Assembly: GCA_029982615.1 (NCBI GenBank)
Contig: JARRBK010000017.1
Coordinates: 1 to 35,443 of the forward strand
Length of the DNA: 35,443 nt
Direction of reading: 5' to 3'
Origin: Tepidanaerobacteraceae bacterium
Lineage (GTDB): Bacteria > Bacillota > Thermosediminibacteria > Thermosediminibacterales > Tepidanaerobacteraceae
Shown here: piece by piece, positions 25,327-32,893 of the stretch
Position numbering within the stretch: position 1 is the stretch's first letter
Layout of the letters: each line of letters begins with the position of its first letter
The notes under the pieces: generated by a model
Seen by the model: only the letters and a program-made list of their open reading frames with translations
Databases searched by the model: none
What the model was told of the DNA's origin: nothing
Program-made: the position numbers and the translations under genes

Positions 25327-26598
25327 TCAGTGTTTTTTAAATAGCACTACGCGGTTGGTGTTGGTGCCATGAGTATTGTTGTTTATCCCCCATATATTGG
25401 AAGTCTTTGTAAAGTTCTGCAGGTTTACCAGTATACCTTCGCACTCAAAGCCTGCAGAAATGCCAAGGGGAACCACGTACTCATCGAGCATTACAGAGCC
25501 GCCCTTCACCTCGCCCACTTCAAAGGCCACCCAACCGCCTTTTGCAGTTATTCTGTAAAGCTCCCGGAATACATCGCCCATAACGGCACACCATTCCTTA
25601 ACGCTTTTTGCCATAGTTATCTTGTTTGATATTTCCTCCGCATCGATGGAATTAAACCAGCAGCGAAGCCAGTTGTCCCGGGCATATTGAACCACATTCA
25701 GGAAAGGTGGAGAAGTAACGGTAAGCTGCACGGAATTGGCAGGTATTTGCTCGGTATACCTGGCGTCCGCCGTCAAAAACAATGCGCTTTCTCCAGCCCT
25801 TCTGAGGTTTTGTTTTTCTTTCAAAGTTAAGTCCGCTACAAGCCTCTGGGATTTTTTCATTATTATTTTTCTTGTATCCCTGTATTCGGGTTTCTGTTTC
25901 CGTTTCTCATTAATTTTTATCTGCCGCTCGGGGGTTGTTGCCTGATTGGGCGGCAGCGTGTACACCGAAAAAAAGCCTGTCGAATGGCCTGTGAGGCGGT
26001 TCGTGGCCACCATGCGTATCCAGCTGTCGATATGATCCTCCCGACCGCTTACTTTTTTGTCCAACAGATAGTTTTTTAATGATACGATTTCCGATTCGGT
26101 TTCAGGATGATAGAACATTGAAAGATCCATATCGGCCCGCAGGTTTTTATAATACGGAATCTCATAAAGCCTCTTTTCCACATCTCTCAGCTCAGGTATA
26201 AAGAATCTCGGCCTGGAAAGCACCTCGCTCAGAGGATTTATGTCGTTGGATATCACCCTTCGGCCTAAGAGCCCCGCCTCAATCACGGTGGTGCCCCTGC
26301 CGCTGAAAGGGTCGTAGACTGTGTCGCCAGCCTTTGTCAAAAGATTGATAAAAAAGTGCGGCAGCTGGGGTTTGAAACACGCCCTGTACGAAACCTCGTG
26401 GATGGGTGACGCCTGCCTTTGGCCTGAAGTCCAGTATTCGTTTATGTATCTTGCGACCCGGAACTCGCCAATCTTTATGTATTCTACCGAAGTCTTTCGC
26501 CTTTTATCGCCGAACAGGCTTAAATTTTCACCGCCGCTGTCTTCCAGCTGAAATTCAAGCAGGTACTTCGATATGTCGATTTGATCCGAATTGTACAT
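25327..26598 (-). CDS. Orphan DNA methyltransferase (SPPF type, probably cytosine-N4)
   Basis: This 423-residue amino-methyltransferase has SAM motif I as YDPFSGRGTTVIEAG (95-109), followed by SNDINPLSEVLSRP. Catalytic motif IV is TSPPFLNVVQYARDNW (295-310), followed by RELYRITAKGGWVAFEVGE. SPP-aromatic motifs are usual in N4-cytosine methyltransferases. Motif order and surroundings (NDxNP after motif I, a Trp-rich segment after motif IV) match the methyltransferase at 18.9-20.6 kb, so the two are divergent relatives. No endonuclease gene is adjacent. The ATG at 26598 follows CAGGAGGCATATACC; an open frame nine codons longer is rejected. Confidence 0.82.
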   Translation of the reverse strand: MYNSDQIDISKYLLEFQLEDSGGENLSLFGDKRRKTSVEYIKIGEFRVARYINEYWTSGQRQASPIHEVSYRACFKPQLPHFFINLLTKAGDTVYDPFSGRGTTVIEAGLLGRRVISNDINPLSEVLSRPRFFIPELRDVEKRLYEIPYYKNLRADMDLSMFYHPETESEIVSLKNYLLDKKVSGREDHIDSWIRMVATNRLTGHSTGFFSVYTLPPNQATTPERQIKINEKRKQKPEYRDTRKIIMKKSQRLVADLTLKEKQNLRRAGESALFLTADARYTEQIPANSVQLTVTSPPFLNVVQYARDNWLRCWFNSIDAEEISNKITMAKSVKEWCAVMGDVFRELYRITAKGGWVAFEVGEVKGGSVMLDEYVVPLGISAGFECEGILVNLQNFTKTSNIWGINNNTHGTNTNRVVLFKKH

Positions 26599-26830
26599 GG
26601 TATATGCCTCCTGGTGTTTGCACAAATTTTTTGCACAAATACATAATTTTATATTCTATACCCACTTATCGTTTTCCTTTCAGGTTTTTTTCAGGCTTAT
26701 TTATAATATTTTATATTTGCCGTCGGCGCAGAATATTGTCCTTTATTATTTGCTCATAAAATGATAGACTGATACATGGGGAGGAAAGCAAGGGATTGCG
26801 TTCAAAAACTGATAAGCGAGGTTGAATGTT

Positions 26831-27682
26831 TTGAAAGCAAGTATAATAACCGATTCGGCCAATGATTTGCCCGAGGAAATCCTGAAGAAATACGGCATCC
26901 AATTTGCCCCTTTGTCTATCGCCTTTGAGGATAAAACGTTTCTCGACGGTGTTGAACTGAGCAGGGAACAGTTTTACGAAAGGCTGATCAGCTCCAAGCA
27001 AATCCCCCGCACCAGCCAGCCGTCTCCCAAGGCTTTTTATGACCTCATGAAAGGTGCTCTTGAAAAAGGTATGGAGGCCGTAGTAATAACCCTTTCCTCG
27101 GGACTCAGCGGCACTTACGAAAGTGCCCTTATGGCGAGAGCCGAATTTGAAAAAAAAGAGCAGGAAAGGATATATATCGTAGACTCTTTGGCAGCTTCCA
27201 CCGGCCAGGGCCTTCTGGTGTATGAAGCAGCAAAAATGGCGCAAAGCGGCAAAAACGCCTCCGAAATCGTAGAAGCTGTGGAAGAGCTGAAACGCAGGCT
27301 TTGTTCCATATTTACAGTAGATACCTTCGAATATCTTTTAAAGGGCGGCCGCGTCACCAAGGTTCAGGCTTTTATCGGTACGGTGCTAGATATTAAACCC
27401 GTGCTTCATCTTGATTCCTCAGGCAGGATAGTCCCCCTGGAAAAGGTGCGGGGAAAGCGCAAAGCCGCATCGAGGCTGCTGGAGATTATGGCCGAACAGG
27501 GCCACGACCTGAATAAGCAGACGGTAGGAGTTGTTCATGCGCATGTGCCGCAAGAGGCCGCAAGGCTGGCAGAACAGATAAGAACCGGGTTCAATGTCAG
27601 AGAGGTAATAATAGGAGAGCTTTCAGCCAGCATAGGCACCCATACCGGCCCCGGCTGCCTGTCGGTATTTTTTTACCGATGA
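26831..27682 (+). CDS. DegV family fatty-acid-binding protein
   Basis: This protein of about 283 residues is from the DegV/FakB family, whose members bind a fatty acid and, as FakB, present it to the kinase FakA for phosphorylation. Typical features are SIITDSANDLPEEI, PRTSQPSPKAFYDL, ITLSSGLSGTYESA, VDSLAASTGQGLLV, LKGGRVTK and the C-terminal SIGTHTGPGCLSVFF. A TTG nine bases upstream keeps the frame, but the TTG at 26831 has GAGG at better spacing. No fakA-like gene is in the window. An Asp23-family gene follows on the same strand; in many Firmicutes an Asp23 gene sits beside the FakA-like DAK-domain gene. Confidence 0.88.
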   Translation: MKASIITDSANDLPEEILKKYGIQFAPLSIAFEDKTFLDGVELSREQFYERLISSKQIPRTSQPSPKAFYDLMKGALEKGMEAVVITLSSGLSGTYESALMARAEFEKKEQERIYIVDSLAASTGQGLLVYEAAKMAQSGKNASEIVEAVEELKRRLCSIFTVDTFEYLLKGGRVTKVQAFIGTVLDIKPVLHLDSSGRIVPLEKVRGKRKAASRLLEIMAEQGHDLNKQTVGVVHAHVPQEAARLAEQIRTGFNVREVIIGELSASIGTHTGPGCLSVFFYR

Positions 27683-27756
27683 AAGGAATATAAATAAAAA
27701 CGTCGAATATCTTTATGAAAGGAAATCCACTCAAAAATTTTATGGAGGTGAAGGTC

Positions 27757-28152
27757 GTGGAAGAAGGCAAAACCACCATTAATGATTCCGTATTCGTAGA
27801 GATAGCCCGAGAAGCGATTCAAAAGGTCGAGGACGTCTTCCGGCAGGAAAAGAAAGGAGCCCTGCTCGGCATCACCCGAGTGTTTACCGAAAGATTCGCC
27901 CCGCAAATTACTGTGAGAAAGGCCGAAAGTGCTACCTCGGAAAACGGTTTCGGCACGGTTTCCCTCGATGTAAAAATAAGCGTGCTTTATGGTGTTAACA
28001 TCCCCGAAGTAGCGAGAAAAGTCAGGGAAAAGATAGTAAGCGAAATAGAGTCCCTTACAGGTTATACGGTAGAAAAAGTAGACATAAACATCGAAAAAAT
28101 AGTAAAACCCGAGCAAGCGGAAGAGGAAAAGGAAAAAACAGAAGAAAACTAA
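27757..28152 (+). CDS. Asp23/Gls24 family envelope-stress protein
   Basis: This 131-residue protein is of the Asp23/Gls24 family (DUF322), cytosolic proteins tied to cell-envelope homeostasis. The family core is visible: INDSVFVEIAREAIQKVE, then GFGTVSLDVKISVLYGVNIP, VARKVREKIVSEIESLTGY and VEKVDINIEKI. An acidic, low-complexity tail ends the protein. The frame is open 14 codons upstream, but the GTG at 27757 follows GGAGGTGAAGGTC and is preferred. It lies 74 bp after degV and before a strong terminator, so the two probably form one transcript. Confidence 0.85.
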   Translation: MEEGKTTINDSVFVEIAREAIQKVEDVFRQEKKGALLGITRVFTERFAPQITVRKAESATSENGFGTVSLDVKISVLYGVNIPEVARKVREKIVSEIESLTGYTVEKVDINIEKIVKPEQAEEEKEKTEEN

Positions 28153-28154
28153 CG

Positions 28155-28192
28155 AACTCCTCCTGGCAATGCATGCCAGGAGGAGTTTTTTC
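28155..28192 (+). terminator. Strong Rho-independent terminator after the Asp23 gene
   Basis: CTCCTCCTGGCA/TGCCAGGAGGAG forms a 12-bp GC-rich perfect stem followed by TTTTTT, directly after the stop codon. Confidence 0.95.
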
Positions 28193-28245
28193 TCATATAA
28201 AAATGTGCCCTGCAGCAAGTTAATACTATGACCTGTTTATTTAGG

Positions 28246-28758
28246 CTATACCTCTTCATAAACCCCGAGGATTTCTCCGAAATAGAGCACGTGAAAATCT
28301 CCATCTTTGTAGCATGCATCTATTATATCCTTCGGCAGCTTTTCCGGTGCCAGAGGCTCTTTATATAATATCCTGCATTCTACATGAATATCACATCCTT
28401 CGATTACCGGTACATCCACTTTCTCCCCCGGAACCGCCTTTAGTCCGCACTCTTTAAATTTGTCCACATCCCGGCCGGACTTGGAGCCGCATACCGCTAA
28501 AGCTTCCTTGAATTTGCCGTTGAGCGGAACGCTTACAGTAAAGGCACTGGATTTTTCTATTATCTCATATGTAAACCTGGAGTATCTCACCATAACCATA
28601 AACACAGGCTTGTTCCACATGCGGCCAATGGTGCCCCACCCGATGGTCATGGTATTTACCCTGCTCCCATCCTTTACGGTGAGAAAAGCACCTTTTGGTA
28701 TCTGTTCCAGAATGCTCTTCGCTGCCTGGGCAATATCCACCTGTTTTCTTCCATTCAT
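28246..28758 (-). CDS. Flavin reductase-like FMN-binding protein
   Basis: This 170-residue protein is of the flavin-reductase-like (FMN-binding split barrel) superfamily. Supporting segments are GAFLTVKDGSRVNTMTIGWG, PVFMVMVRYSRFTYEIIEKS, FTVSVPLNG, VCGSKSGRDVDKF and HVLYFGEILGVYEE. Many members are flavoredoxins or NAD(P)H:flavin reductases. The ATG follows AGGAGGGATATTTAA. It is a single gene diverging from the next, so no partner can be proposed. No terminator with a clear T-run follows it. Confidence 0.85.
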   Translation of the reverse strand: MNGRKQVDIAQAAKSILEQIPKGAFLTVKDGSRVNTMTIGWGTIGRMWNKPVFMVMVRYSRFTYEIIEKSSAFTVSVPLNGKFKEALAVCGSKSGRDVDKFKECGLKAVPGEKVDVPVIEGCDIHVECRILYKEPLAPEKLPKDIIDACYKDGDFHVLYFGEILGVYEEV

Positions 28759-28895
28759 TTAAATATCCCTCCTGATTTTTTATACTGTACCCATAATAAA
28801 GTATAACAAAAATTATGCAAAAAAGGAAGTTCGCTGTAAATCTATGACCAGGATAAAAATATAATAATTATTAGGTAAAAGTGAGGTGGCAGACC

Positions 28896-29171
28896 ATGGA
28901 AAACAATGAATTGAAAACCCTTCTTACCTTGGCTAATTATTTCCTCGGAGCGTTAATTTTTATATTCTCCATCGGTTTTTATTTTAAAAATAAGTCTTTG
29001 GCTCCGCTTTTTATCCTTTTGGCCATTATCGTAGTTGGGCCGGTGGAAAACCTTCTTATGAAAATGGCACCTCCAAAGGACCGGTGGAAGGTGGACCAGC
29101 TCACCAGCTTGGGAATGCTCGTATTGCTTTTGACTGCGGTTTTCCAATCCCAAAACGAGCAATATATCTGA
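28896..29171 (+). CDS. Small three-helix membrane protein, unknown function
   Basis: I do not recognise this 91-residue protein. It has a short polar N-terminus, then three predicted membrane segments (about residues 11-29, 34-49 and 67-83) separated by KNKSL and by a charged loop (KMAPPKDRWKVDQL). The ATG at 28896 is preferred over an upstream in-frame start because GAGGTG precedes it. It stands alone, followed by a structured inverted repeat and then a hairpin terminator. Confidence 0.65.
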   Translation: MENNELKTLLTLANYFLGALIFIFSIGFYFKNKSLAPLFILLAIIVVGPVENLLMKMAPPKDRWKVDQLTSLGMLVLLLTAVFQSQNEQYI

Positions 29172-29220
29172 AATTTTGCCATATTTGTACCAGCACGAAT
29201 TAATTTGGCTGCAGTAGTAA

Positions 29221-29324
29221 AGCCCGCATGTATTATTCCACTACGGACACGCTCGCACGCCGTTTGCGGCAGAAGCTTGTGACGGCTGAGCGAAACTAGT
29301 CCCGCTCCATAATACATGCGGGCT
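29221..29324. repeat. 104-bp element with perfect 16-bp terminal inverted repeats and nested stems
   Basis: AGCCCGCATGTATTAT (29221-29236) is repeated exactly, inverted, at 29309-29324. Between the arms further stems nest on the same axis: CGGAC with GTCCCG (one bulge), CGCTC (29250-29254) with GAGCG (29288-29292), and GCCGT (29259-29263) with ACGGC (29282-29286). The whole unit can fold into one long interrupted hairpin in either strand. I see no target-site duplication and no open frame inside. It could be a MITE-like element or a structured RNA between the small membrane-protein gene and the terminator at 29347. Confidence 0.8.
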
Positions 29325-29346
29325 GAGAGAGTTTGTCAACGGTTTG

Positions 29347-29372
29347 TAAAGGCCCCTTACCGGGGCCTTTTA
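29347..29372. terminator. Bidirectional hairpin terminator
   Basis: AAAGGCCCC/GGGGCCTTT forms a 9-bp stem with a five-base loop and a short T-run on either strand. It lies between the plus-strand membrane-protein gene or inverted-repeat element and the end of the minus-strand methyltransferase. Confidence 0.85.
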
Positions 29373-29382
29373 CGTCTTTCCA

Positions 29383-29997
29383 CTATCTTTTATTTCCATT
29401 ATGCATTTTCTGTGCCATTACCACATACATTTCTTCGCTATCAACTTCTGCCAGCAATTTCATCCCTTGCTCTTTCAGATATTCGCCCACAACGGATGCA
29501 GGCGGCAGATGGTCGCGATTGATTTCTCTCGACGGAGAATTCATGTGTATTTGATTTATCTGTTTCCTGCTCTGGGAATGGCATATCAATATCCTGCCTC
29601 CCGGTTTTAAAAGCCTGTACATATTCTTAATGGCTTTCAGCCGGTCTTTAAAATGGGGAAAAACTGAATAACACAAAATTAAGTCGAAATTTCCATCAAG
29701 GTCGGCTGTTGTTATGTCAGCATGAATAAAGCTTACGTTCAAAGTGCGGTATTTTCTTTCTGCGATTTTTAGCATGTTTTCGGCTAAATCAATAGCCGTT
29801 ATGTAACCCTGCTCGCCCACCCTTTCCTGAAGGAAAGGTATCATTACTCCAGTGCCCGTGCCTACATCGAGGACCTTGTCGCCTTTTTTCAACTGGGCCA
29901 TATCCAAAATCCTGTTTATTTTTTCAGTGTCATGGCAGCACATGTCGTCCCATTTTTCGGCTACAGAGTTAAAAAATTCCCTACATCCCAATTTCAT
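29383..29997 (-). CDS. Class I SAM-dependent methyltransferase, substrate unknown
   Basis: This 204-residue protein has a UbiE/COQ5-like fold. Motif I is VLDVGTGTGVMIPFLQERV, followed by ITAIDLAENMLKIAERK, HADITTADLDGNFDLILCYS and MYRLLKPGGRILICHS. The N-terminal FFNSVAEKWDDMCCHD resembles small-molecule methyltransferases of clostridia. Its ATG overlaps the end of the ECF S-component gene by 17 bp and follows GGAAGGCG, so the two are translationally coupled. It may act on the same compound or pathway as the transporter, but the compound is unknown. Confidence 0.85.
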   Translation of the reverse strand: MKLGCREFFNSVAEKWDDMCCHDTEKINRILDMAQLKKGDKVLDVGTGTGVMIPFLQERVGEQGYITAIDLAENMLKIAERKYRTLNVSFIHADITTADLDGNFDLILCYSVFPHFKDRLKAIKNMYRLLKPGGRILICHSQSRKQINQIHMNSPSREINRDHLPPASVVGEYLKEQGMKLLAEVDSEEMYVVMAQKMHNGNKR

Positions 29998-30520
29998 CGC
30001 CTTCCTTTTTTGCGGGCTTATACCTGCCTGCCAGAAATACTATCGGCGGTATGATTACAAGCTGAATTATGATGCCAGGAATCCCCTTGGCTACTGCGCC
30101 TGCGATGAAAATCAAAGGCCCAGGCAATTTGGCTGCAAAGAAAGTTGCAAGAACCCATACGACGAACCCTGCCACAACCCTGCCGGATATCATGGAACAC
30201 AAGAGGCAAAGATATGGGTTCAAATGCAGCCTTTTATAAGCAAAACTTGCTGTGGCCCCGTATGTGGCAAGTTCGAATATCATGTAGGGCAAAACGGGAA
30301 ATGCTGGCGGCATTCCGGTAAACAGCGAACTCAGTATGGGAGTTATAGCGCCGATGGCAAAAGCGTAAGGCACGTCAACAAAAAAACCGCTGAGGAGGAC
30401 AGGGATGTGCATGGGCAAAAAAGTCGAGCCCGCCCCAAAAGCATGGAACATAATGGGAAGCACAACACCTATCGCTATGAAAAGGCCGGAGAATACCATT
30501 TGTTTTGAACCCGTTTCCAT
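29981..30520 (-). CDS. ECF transporter S component (substrate-binding membrane subunit)
   Basis: This 179-residue, roughly six-helix membrane protein belongs to the ECF-type vitamin transporter S components. The N-terminus (MVFSGLFIAIGVVLPIMFH, then GSTFLPMHIPVLLSGF), the ITPILSSLFTGMPPAFPVLP loop and the Gly/Ala-rich helices are typical. S components bind a vitamin or micronutrient and share a common energising module (EcfA, EcfA', EcfT), which is absent here. Specificity cannot be read from sequence. The ATG follows GAAGGGGGAAAATTA. A strong promoter and a leader terminator upstream indicate control by attenuation. Confidence 0.82.
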   Translation of the reverse strand: METGSKQMVFSGLFIAIGVVLPIMFHAFGAGSTFLPMHIPVLLSGFFVDVPYAFAIGAITPILSSLFTGMPPAFPVLPYMIFELATYGATASFAYKRLHLNPYLCLLCSMISGRVVAGFVVWVLATFFAAKLPGPLIFIAGAVAKGIPGIIIQLVIIPPIVFLAGRYKPAKKEGDEIGM

Positions 30521-30565
30521 TAATTTTCCCCCTTCATAAAGAATTATTTACTTTCTATACCGTGA

Positions 30566-30641
30566 TAAAAATAAAAAACCATGAAGGGCAGCGCTTTGCG
30601 GAAAACCTTCATGGTTTTTCTCTTTTGAGCTTCTTGCTCAA
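30566..30641 (-). promoter_or_regulatory. Leader attenuator (two hairpins, the second a terminator) of the ECF-S operon
   Basis: On the minus strand the leader begins near 30670. It forms hairpin 1 (TTGAGC/GCTCAA, 30625-30641). A 14-bp perfect stem follows (AAAAACCATGAAGG / CCTTCATGGTTTTT, 30574-30587 with 30606-30619), running into TTTTTTATTTTTAT, so it is a good intrinsic terminator. It stands about 50 nt upstream of the ECF-S start codon, so it must be read through or opened for expression. It does not match a riboswitch class I know (not TPP, FMN, preQ1, THF or cobalamin). Confidence 0.7.
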
Positions 30642-30676
30642 ATTCCTCAACTATTCATTTTGTAATATTTGTTATA

Positions 30677-30705
30677 AATATATCATATAGTAGCCGTTTT
30701 GTCAA
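30677..30705 (-). promoter_or_regulatory. Strong sigma-A promoter of the ECF-S/methyltransferase operon
   Basis: On the minus strand: consensus TTGACA, 17-bp spacer, TATATT. It is downstream of the oxidoreductase gene, about 50 bp before the leader attenuator. Confidence 0.85.
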
Positions 30706-30758
30706 ATCTCAGAATATAACTTTTTGCTGTTGTTGTCAACGTTAAGAGGCGACCCCCT

Positions 30759-31910
30759 TCAGTATTTTAAGGAGTGTTCTTCCATCCTGCAGGCTATTTC
30801 TAAGGACTTTAAGGCGTCAAGCAGGGTTACATCGGGTGAGGTTTTTATACCATCCACTGAATCCATAAGGTCTTCTATAGCCTTCATCACACATGCCATG
30901 TACACATCCCATCTGTCCTGCTTTATTATATACTCAAACCGGGTGCGGGATGCAGCCCTGAAACTCTTTCCTTTGCCGGTAAATTGATCCCGCCCGCAGC
31001 AGTATTCAGCGATTTTTTTCGTGACAAGCTCCACATCAACGCCCGGGAGAAACTTTCTTGCAGCTTCCAGCACCTGCCCTTTCATAAATTCTTCCACTTC
31101 AGGGGTAACCAGAGAATCAATCACAAGTTTAACCGGAATCCAGCCGTATATTTCAGCATAAGCCCTTTCAAAAACAAAATAAAACGTTGCCCTTTCAAAG
31201 GCCTCAGGCTTTGTAAATCCGTGATAATACGTAACCACTGCACCGCCGTCATGCAGCGCAAAACCCATAACCCTGTCTGTGATGCTTTCTCCGGACCTTT
31301 TTATATTCACAGACCTCACCTCTATGGGTGGCCCGATGAGCCAATTAACCACGTCAAAAAAGTGGACGCCGTGCTCCACCCATATGCCGCCGCTTTTAGA
31401 ATAGTCCCAAAACCAGTGATAAGGCGGCATATGGTCGTCATGGGCATAATTTTCCAAGTCCGCCCTTTCCAGCAGTCCAAAAGGCTTTGCATCACATATC
31501 TTTTTCATTATGAGATAAAGGGGGTTTCTCCTCATAACATAATCGATGCTGGACTTTAAATTTTTTTGCCGCGCTATCTCGGCCAGTTCACCAAGCTCCT
31601 CGGGCCTCAGCGCCCCAGGCTTTTCTAAAAATATGTGTTTGCCAGCAACTAATGCCTTTTCCCCCAGGCTAGCATGAAGGTACGGCGGCGTAGCGATAAT
31701 GACGACGTCTACTTCTTTGTCGTTTATTAAGTCTTCTGGATTATCATACACCTTTTTTACGCTAAACCTGCTCTTAAACTCCTCTGCTTTCTCCGGATTT
31801 ATGTCACATGCTGCCACAATGCTTACCCTGCCGTCCGCTTTTTTCGCTACAGAGCGGGCAATGATATTCGCAAACCACCCGAGGCCAATTATGCCTAAAT
31901 TTTTAGCCAT
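30759..31910 (-). CDS. Gfo/Idh/MocA family NAD(P)-dependent oxidoreductase
   Basis: This 383-residue dehydrogenase has an N-terminal Rossmann fold (LGIIGLGWFANIIARSVAKK, VAACDINPEKAEEF, VIIATPPYLHASLGEKAL) and the family signature HIFLEKPG. A C-terminal alpha/beta domain follows, with GGIWVEHGVHFFDVVNWLIG containing the catalytic His region. Members oxidise or reduce sugars, inositols or related polyols; the substrate is not evident. The ATG follows AGAGGAGGATAAAG. It is a single gene with a decayed sugar-uptake region upstream. No transporter gene is intact beside it. Confidence 0.88.
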   Translation of the reverse strand: MAKNLGIIGLGWFANIIARSVAKKADGRVSIVAACDINPEKAEEFKSRFSVKKVYDNPEDLINDKEVDVVIIATPPYLHASLGEKALVAGKHIFLEKPGALRPEELGELAEIARQKNLKSSIDYVMRRNPLYLIMKKICDAKPFGLLERADLENYAHDDHMPPYHWFWDYSKSGGIWVEHGVHFFDVVNWLIGPPIEVRSVNIKRSGESITDRVMGFALHDGGAVVTYYHGFTKPEAFERATFYFVFERAYAEIYGWIPVKLVIDSLVTPEVEEFMKGQVLEAARKFLPGVDVELVTKKIAEYCCGRDQFTGKGKSFRAASRTRFEYIIKQDRWDVYMACVMKAIEDLMDSVDGIKTSPDVTLLDALKSLEIACRMEEHSLKY

Positions 31911-32073
31911 CTTTATCCTCCTCTATGTATTTTGCACTACAACTTTATCATAGCCGATTTTGATAAATAAATTCTGTAGAAAAACCTATAATCGATTTGT
32001 TAAGTCTGCAAGCCCAAGAATGAAGAAAGGTTTTTAAAAAGCTCAAAAGCCCTTTAAGAGGCCGACTATTCAG

Positions 32074-32099
32074 AAAAAGGCTGCCTTAAAAGGTCAGCC
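32074..32099 (-). terminator. Terminator at the end of the truncated EIIB gene
   Basis: On the minus strand GGCTG-A-CCTT / AAGG-CAGCC (one bulge) is followed by TTTTT. The last codons of the EIIB open frame run into this hairpin. Confidence 0.75.
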
Positions 32100-32451
32100 T
32101 GTTTAATACGATATGGATTGCTTTTTTTACAGCGTTTACATATTCTCCAGTAAATCCAAAACAGGAATCCAAATGTAATAATCTGCAAAACGAGCAACAA
32201 TGAAAAATTCTTAAATCTATCACATCAACAGGCATCCCTTTTGAGCTCGTCGCTTCTTTGATGTCGTCCAGAACATACCTCGCCTGAGGCCCCAAAAGTA
32301 TGACATCCCCACTATCCAGTTCTTCGTACATGTCTGAAGTGGACAATGCGACAATTTCAGTATCCAAGTTTCTTTTTGCCGCAACCTTTTGCATCCGGTT
32401 TACCAGCATGCTGGTAGACATTCCAGCAAAGCATATCAGCACTATCTTCAT
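32086..32451 (-). pseudogene. PTS lactose/cellobiose-type EIIB, C-terminus replaced
   Basis: The first 81 residues form a standard EIIB of the lactose/chitobiose type: MKIVLICFAGMSTSMLV with the phospho-accepting Cys7, VILLGPQARYVLDDIKE, then GMPVDVIDLR. After VIDLR the usual ending (about 20 residues with DYG...NG...VL) is absent and 40 unrelated residues follow. In another frame the following DNA (about 32208-32066) encodes a hydrophobic helix with a basic tail (LLLVLQIITFGFLFWIYWR). This could be the end of a membrane subunit such as EIIC fused by a deletion. The ATG follows AAGGGGCG. The phosphorylatable core may still fold, but the gene looks broken. Confidence 0.65.
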
Positions 32452-32523
32452 AAAATAATCGCCCCTTATATGTTAAAATATTTTACACCAAGAAGGAAAA
32501 ATCCTTCATATCAGCGTAAAAAG

Positions 32524-32750
32524 TTAGAGAAATTCTTTCACTATTTTTATAATGAGTTTAAGGTTTTCCACATCAATCTCGCCAGAGGGCAACCGATTGT
32601 CGCGGACTACAGTTCCAAAGTGAAAAGCTTTTGCTCCCGTGCCTCCGATTACTCGAGCGGCGTTTTCAAAGTTTAAACCTCCTCCGGCCATAATGTTTAT
32701 ATGGCCGGAGTTTCTTGCTATTTTCCTGATTTTGGGAATATTGTCCACTG
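32524..32750 (-). pseudogene. CutC family protein, C-terminal fragment only
   Basis: The frame encodes about 74 residues matching the C-terminal third of CutC: IPKIRKIARNSGHINIMAGG, then GLNFENAARVIGGTGAKAFH and VENLKLIIKIVKEFL. CutC proteins are TIM barrels of about 230-250 residues, formerly linked to copper homeostasis. The N-terminal two thirds are missing. Upstream the DNA switches abruptly into EIIC coding sequence in another frame at about 32748, so this is a deletion remnant without its own start. Confidence 0.75.
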
Positions 32751-32893
32751 AATATCTCGGTTACTGCCAACGCTGTTATGATGGCGACGAGTATGCCGTT
32801 TGTGCAGTACCATCCCCCGACCGTTATAACTCTCGAGACCACATGAGCCTGGCCGTTTATGTCTATCGTCGTGGTGATGGGTGACAGCAGCAC
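32747..32893 (-). pseudogene. Internal fragment of a PTS EIIC membrane subunit, fused in frame to glycosylasparaginase
   Basis: About 49 residues (from VLLSPITTTIDINGQAH to YCTNGILVAIITALAVTEIF) match the middle of lactose/cellobiose-type EIIC proteins, where LTPIT and a G-GLFVAIITAL-EIF helix recur. The piece continues without interruption from the glycosylasparaginase frame (junction near 32893). It ends by running out of frame into the CutC fragment (junction near 32748). Both ends of EIIC are absent, so it cannot be functional. Confidence 0.65.

Noticed and set aside
30580-30680. preQ1, THF, TPP or FMN riboswitch in the ECF-S leader
   Set aside because: None of the conserved core sequences of these classes can be found; only generic hairpins are visible.
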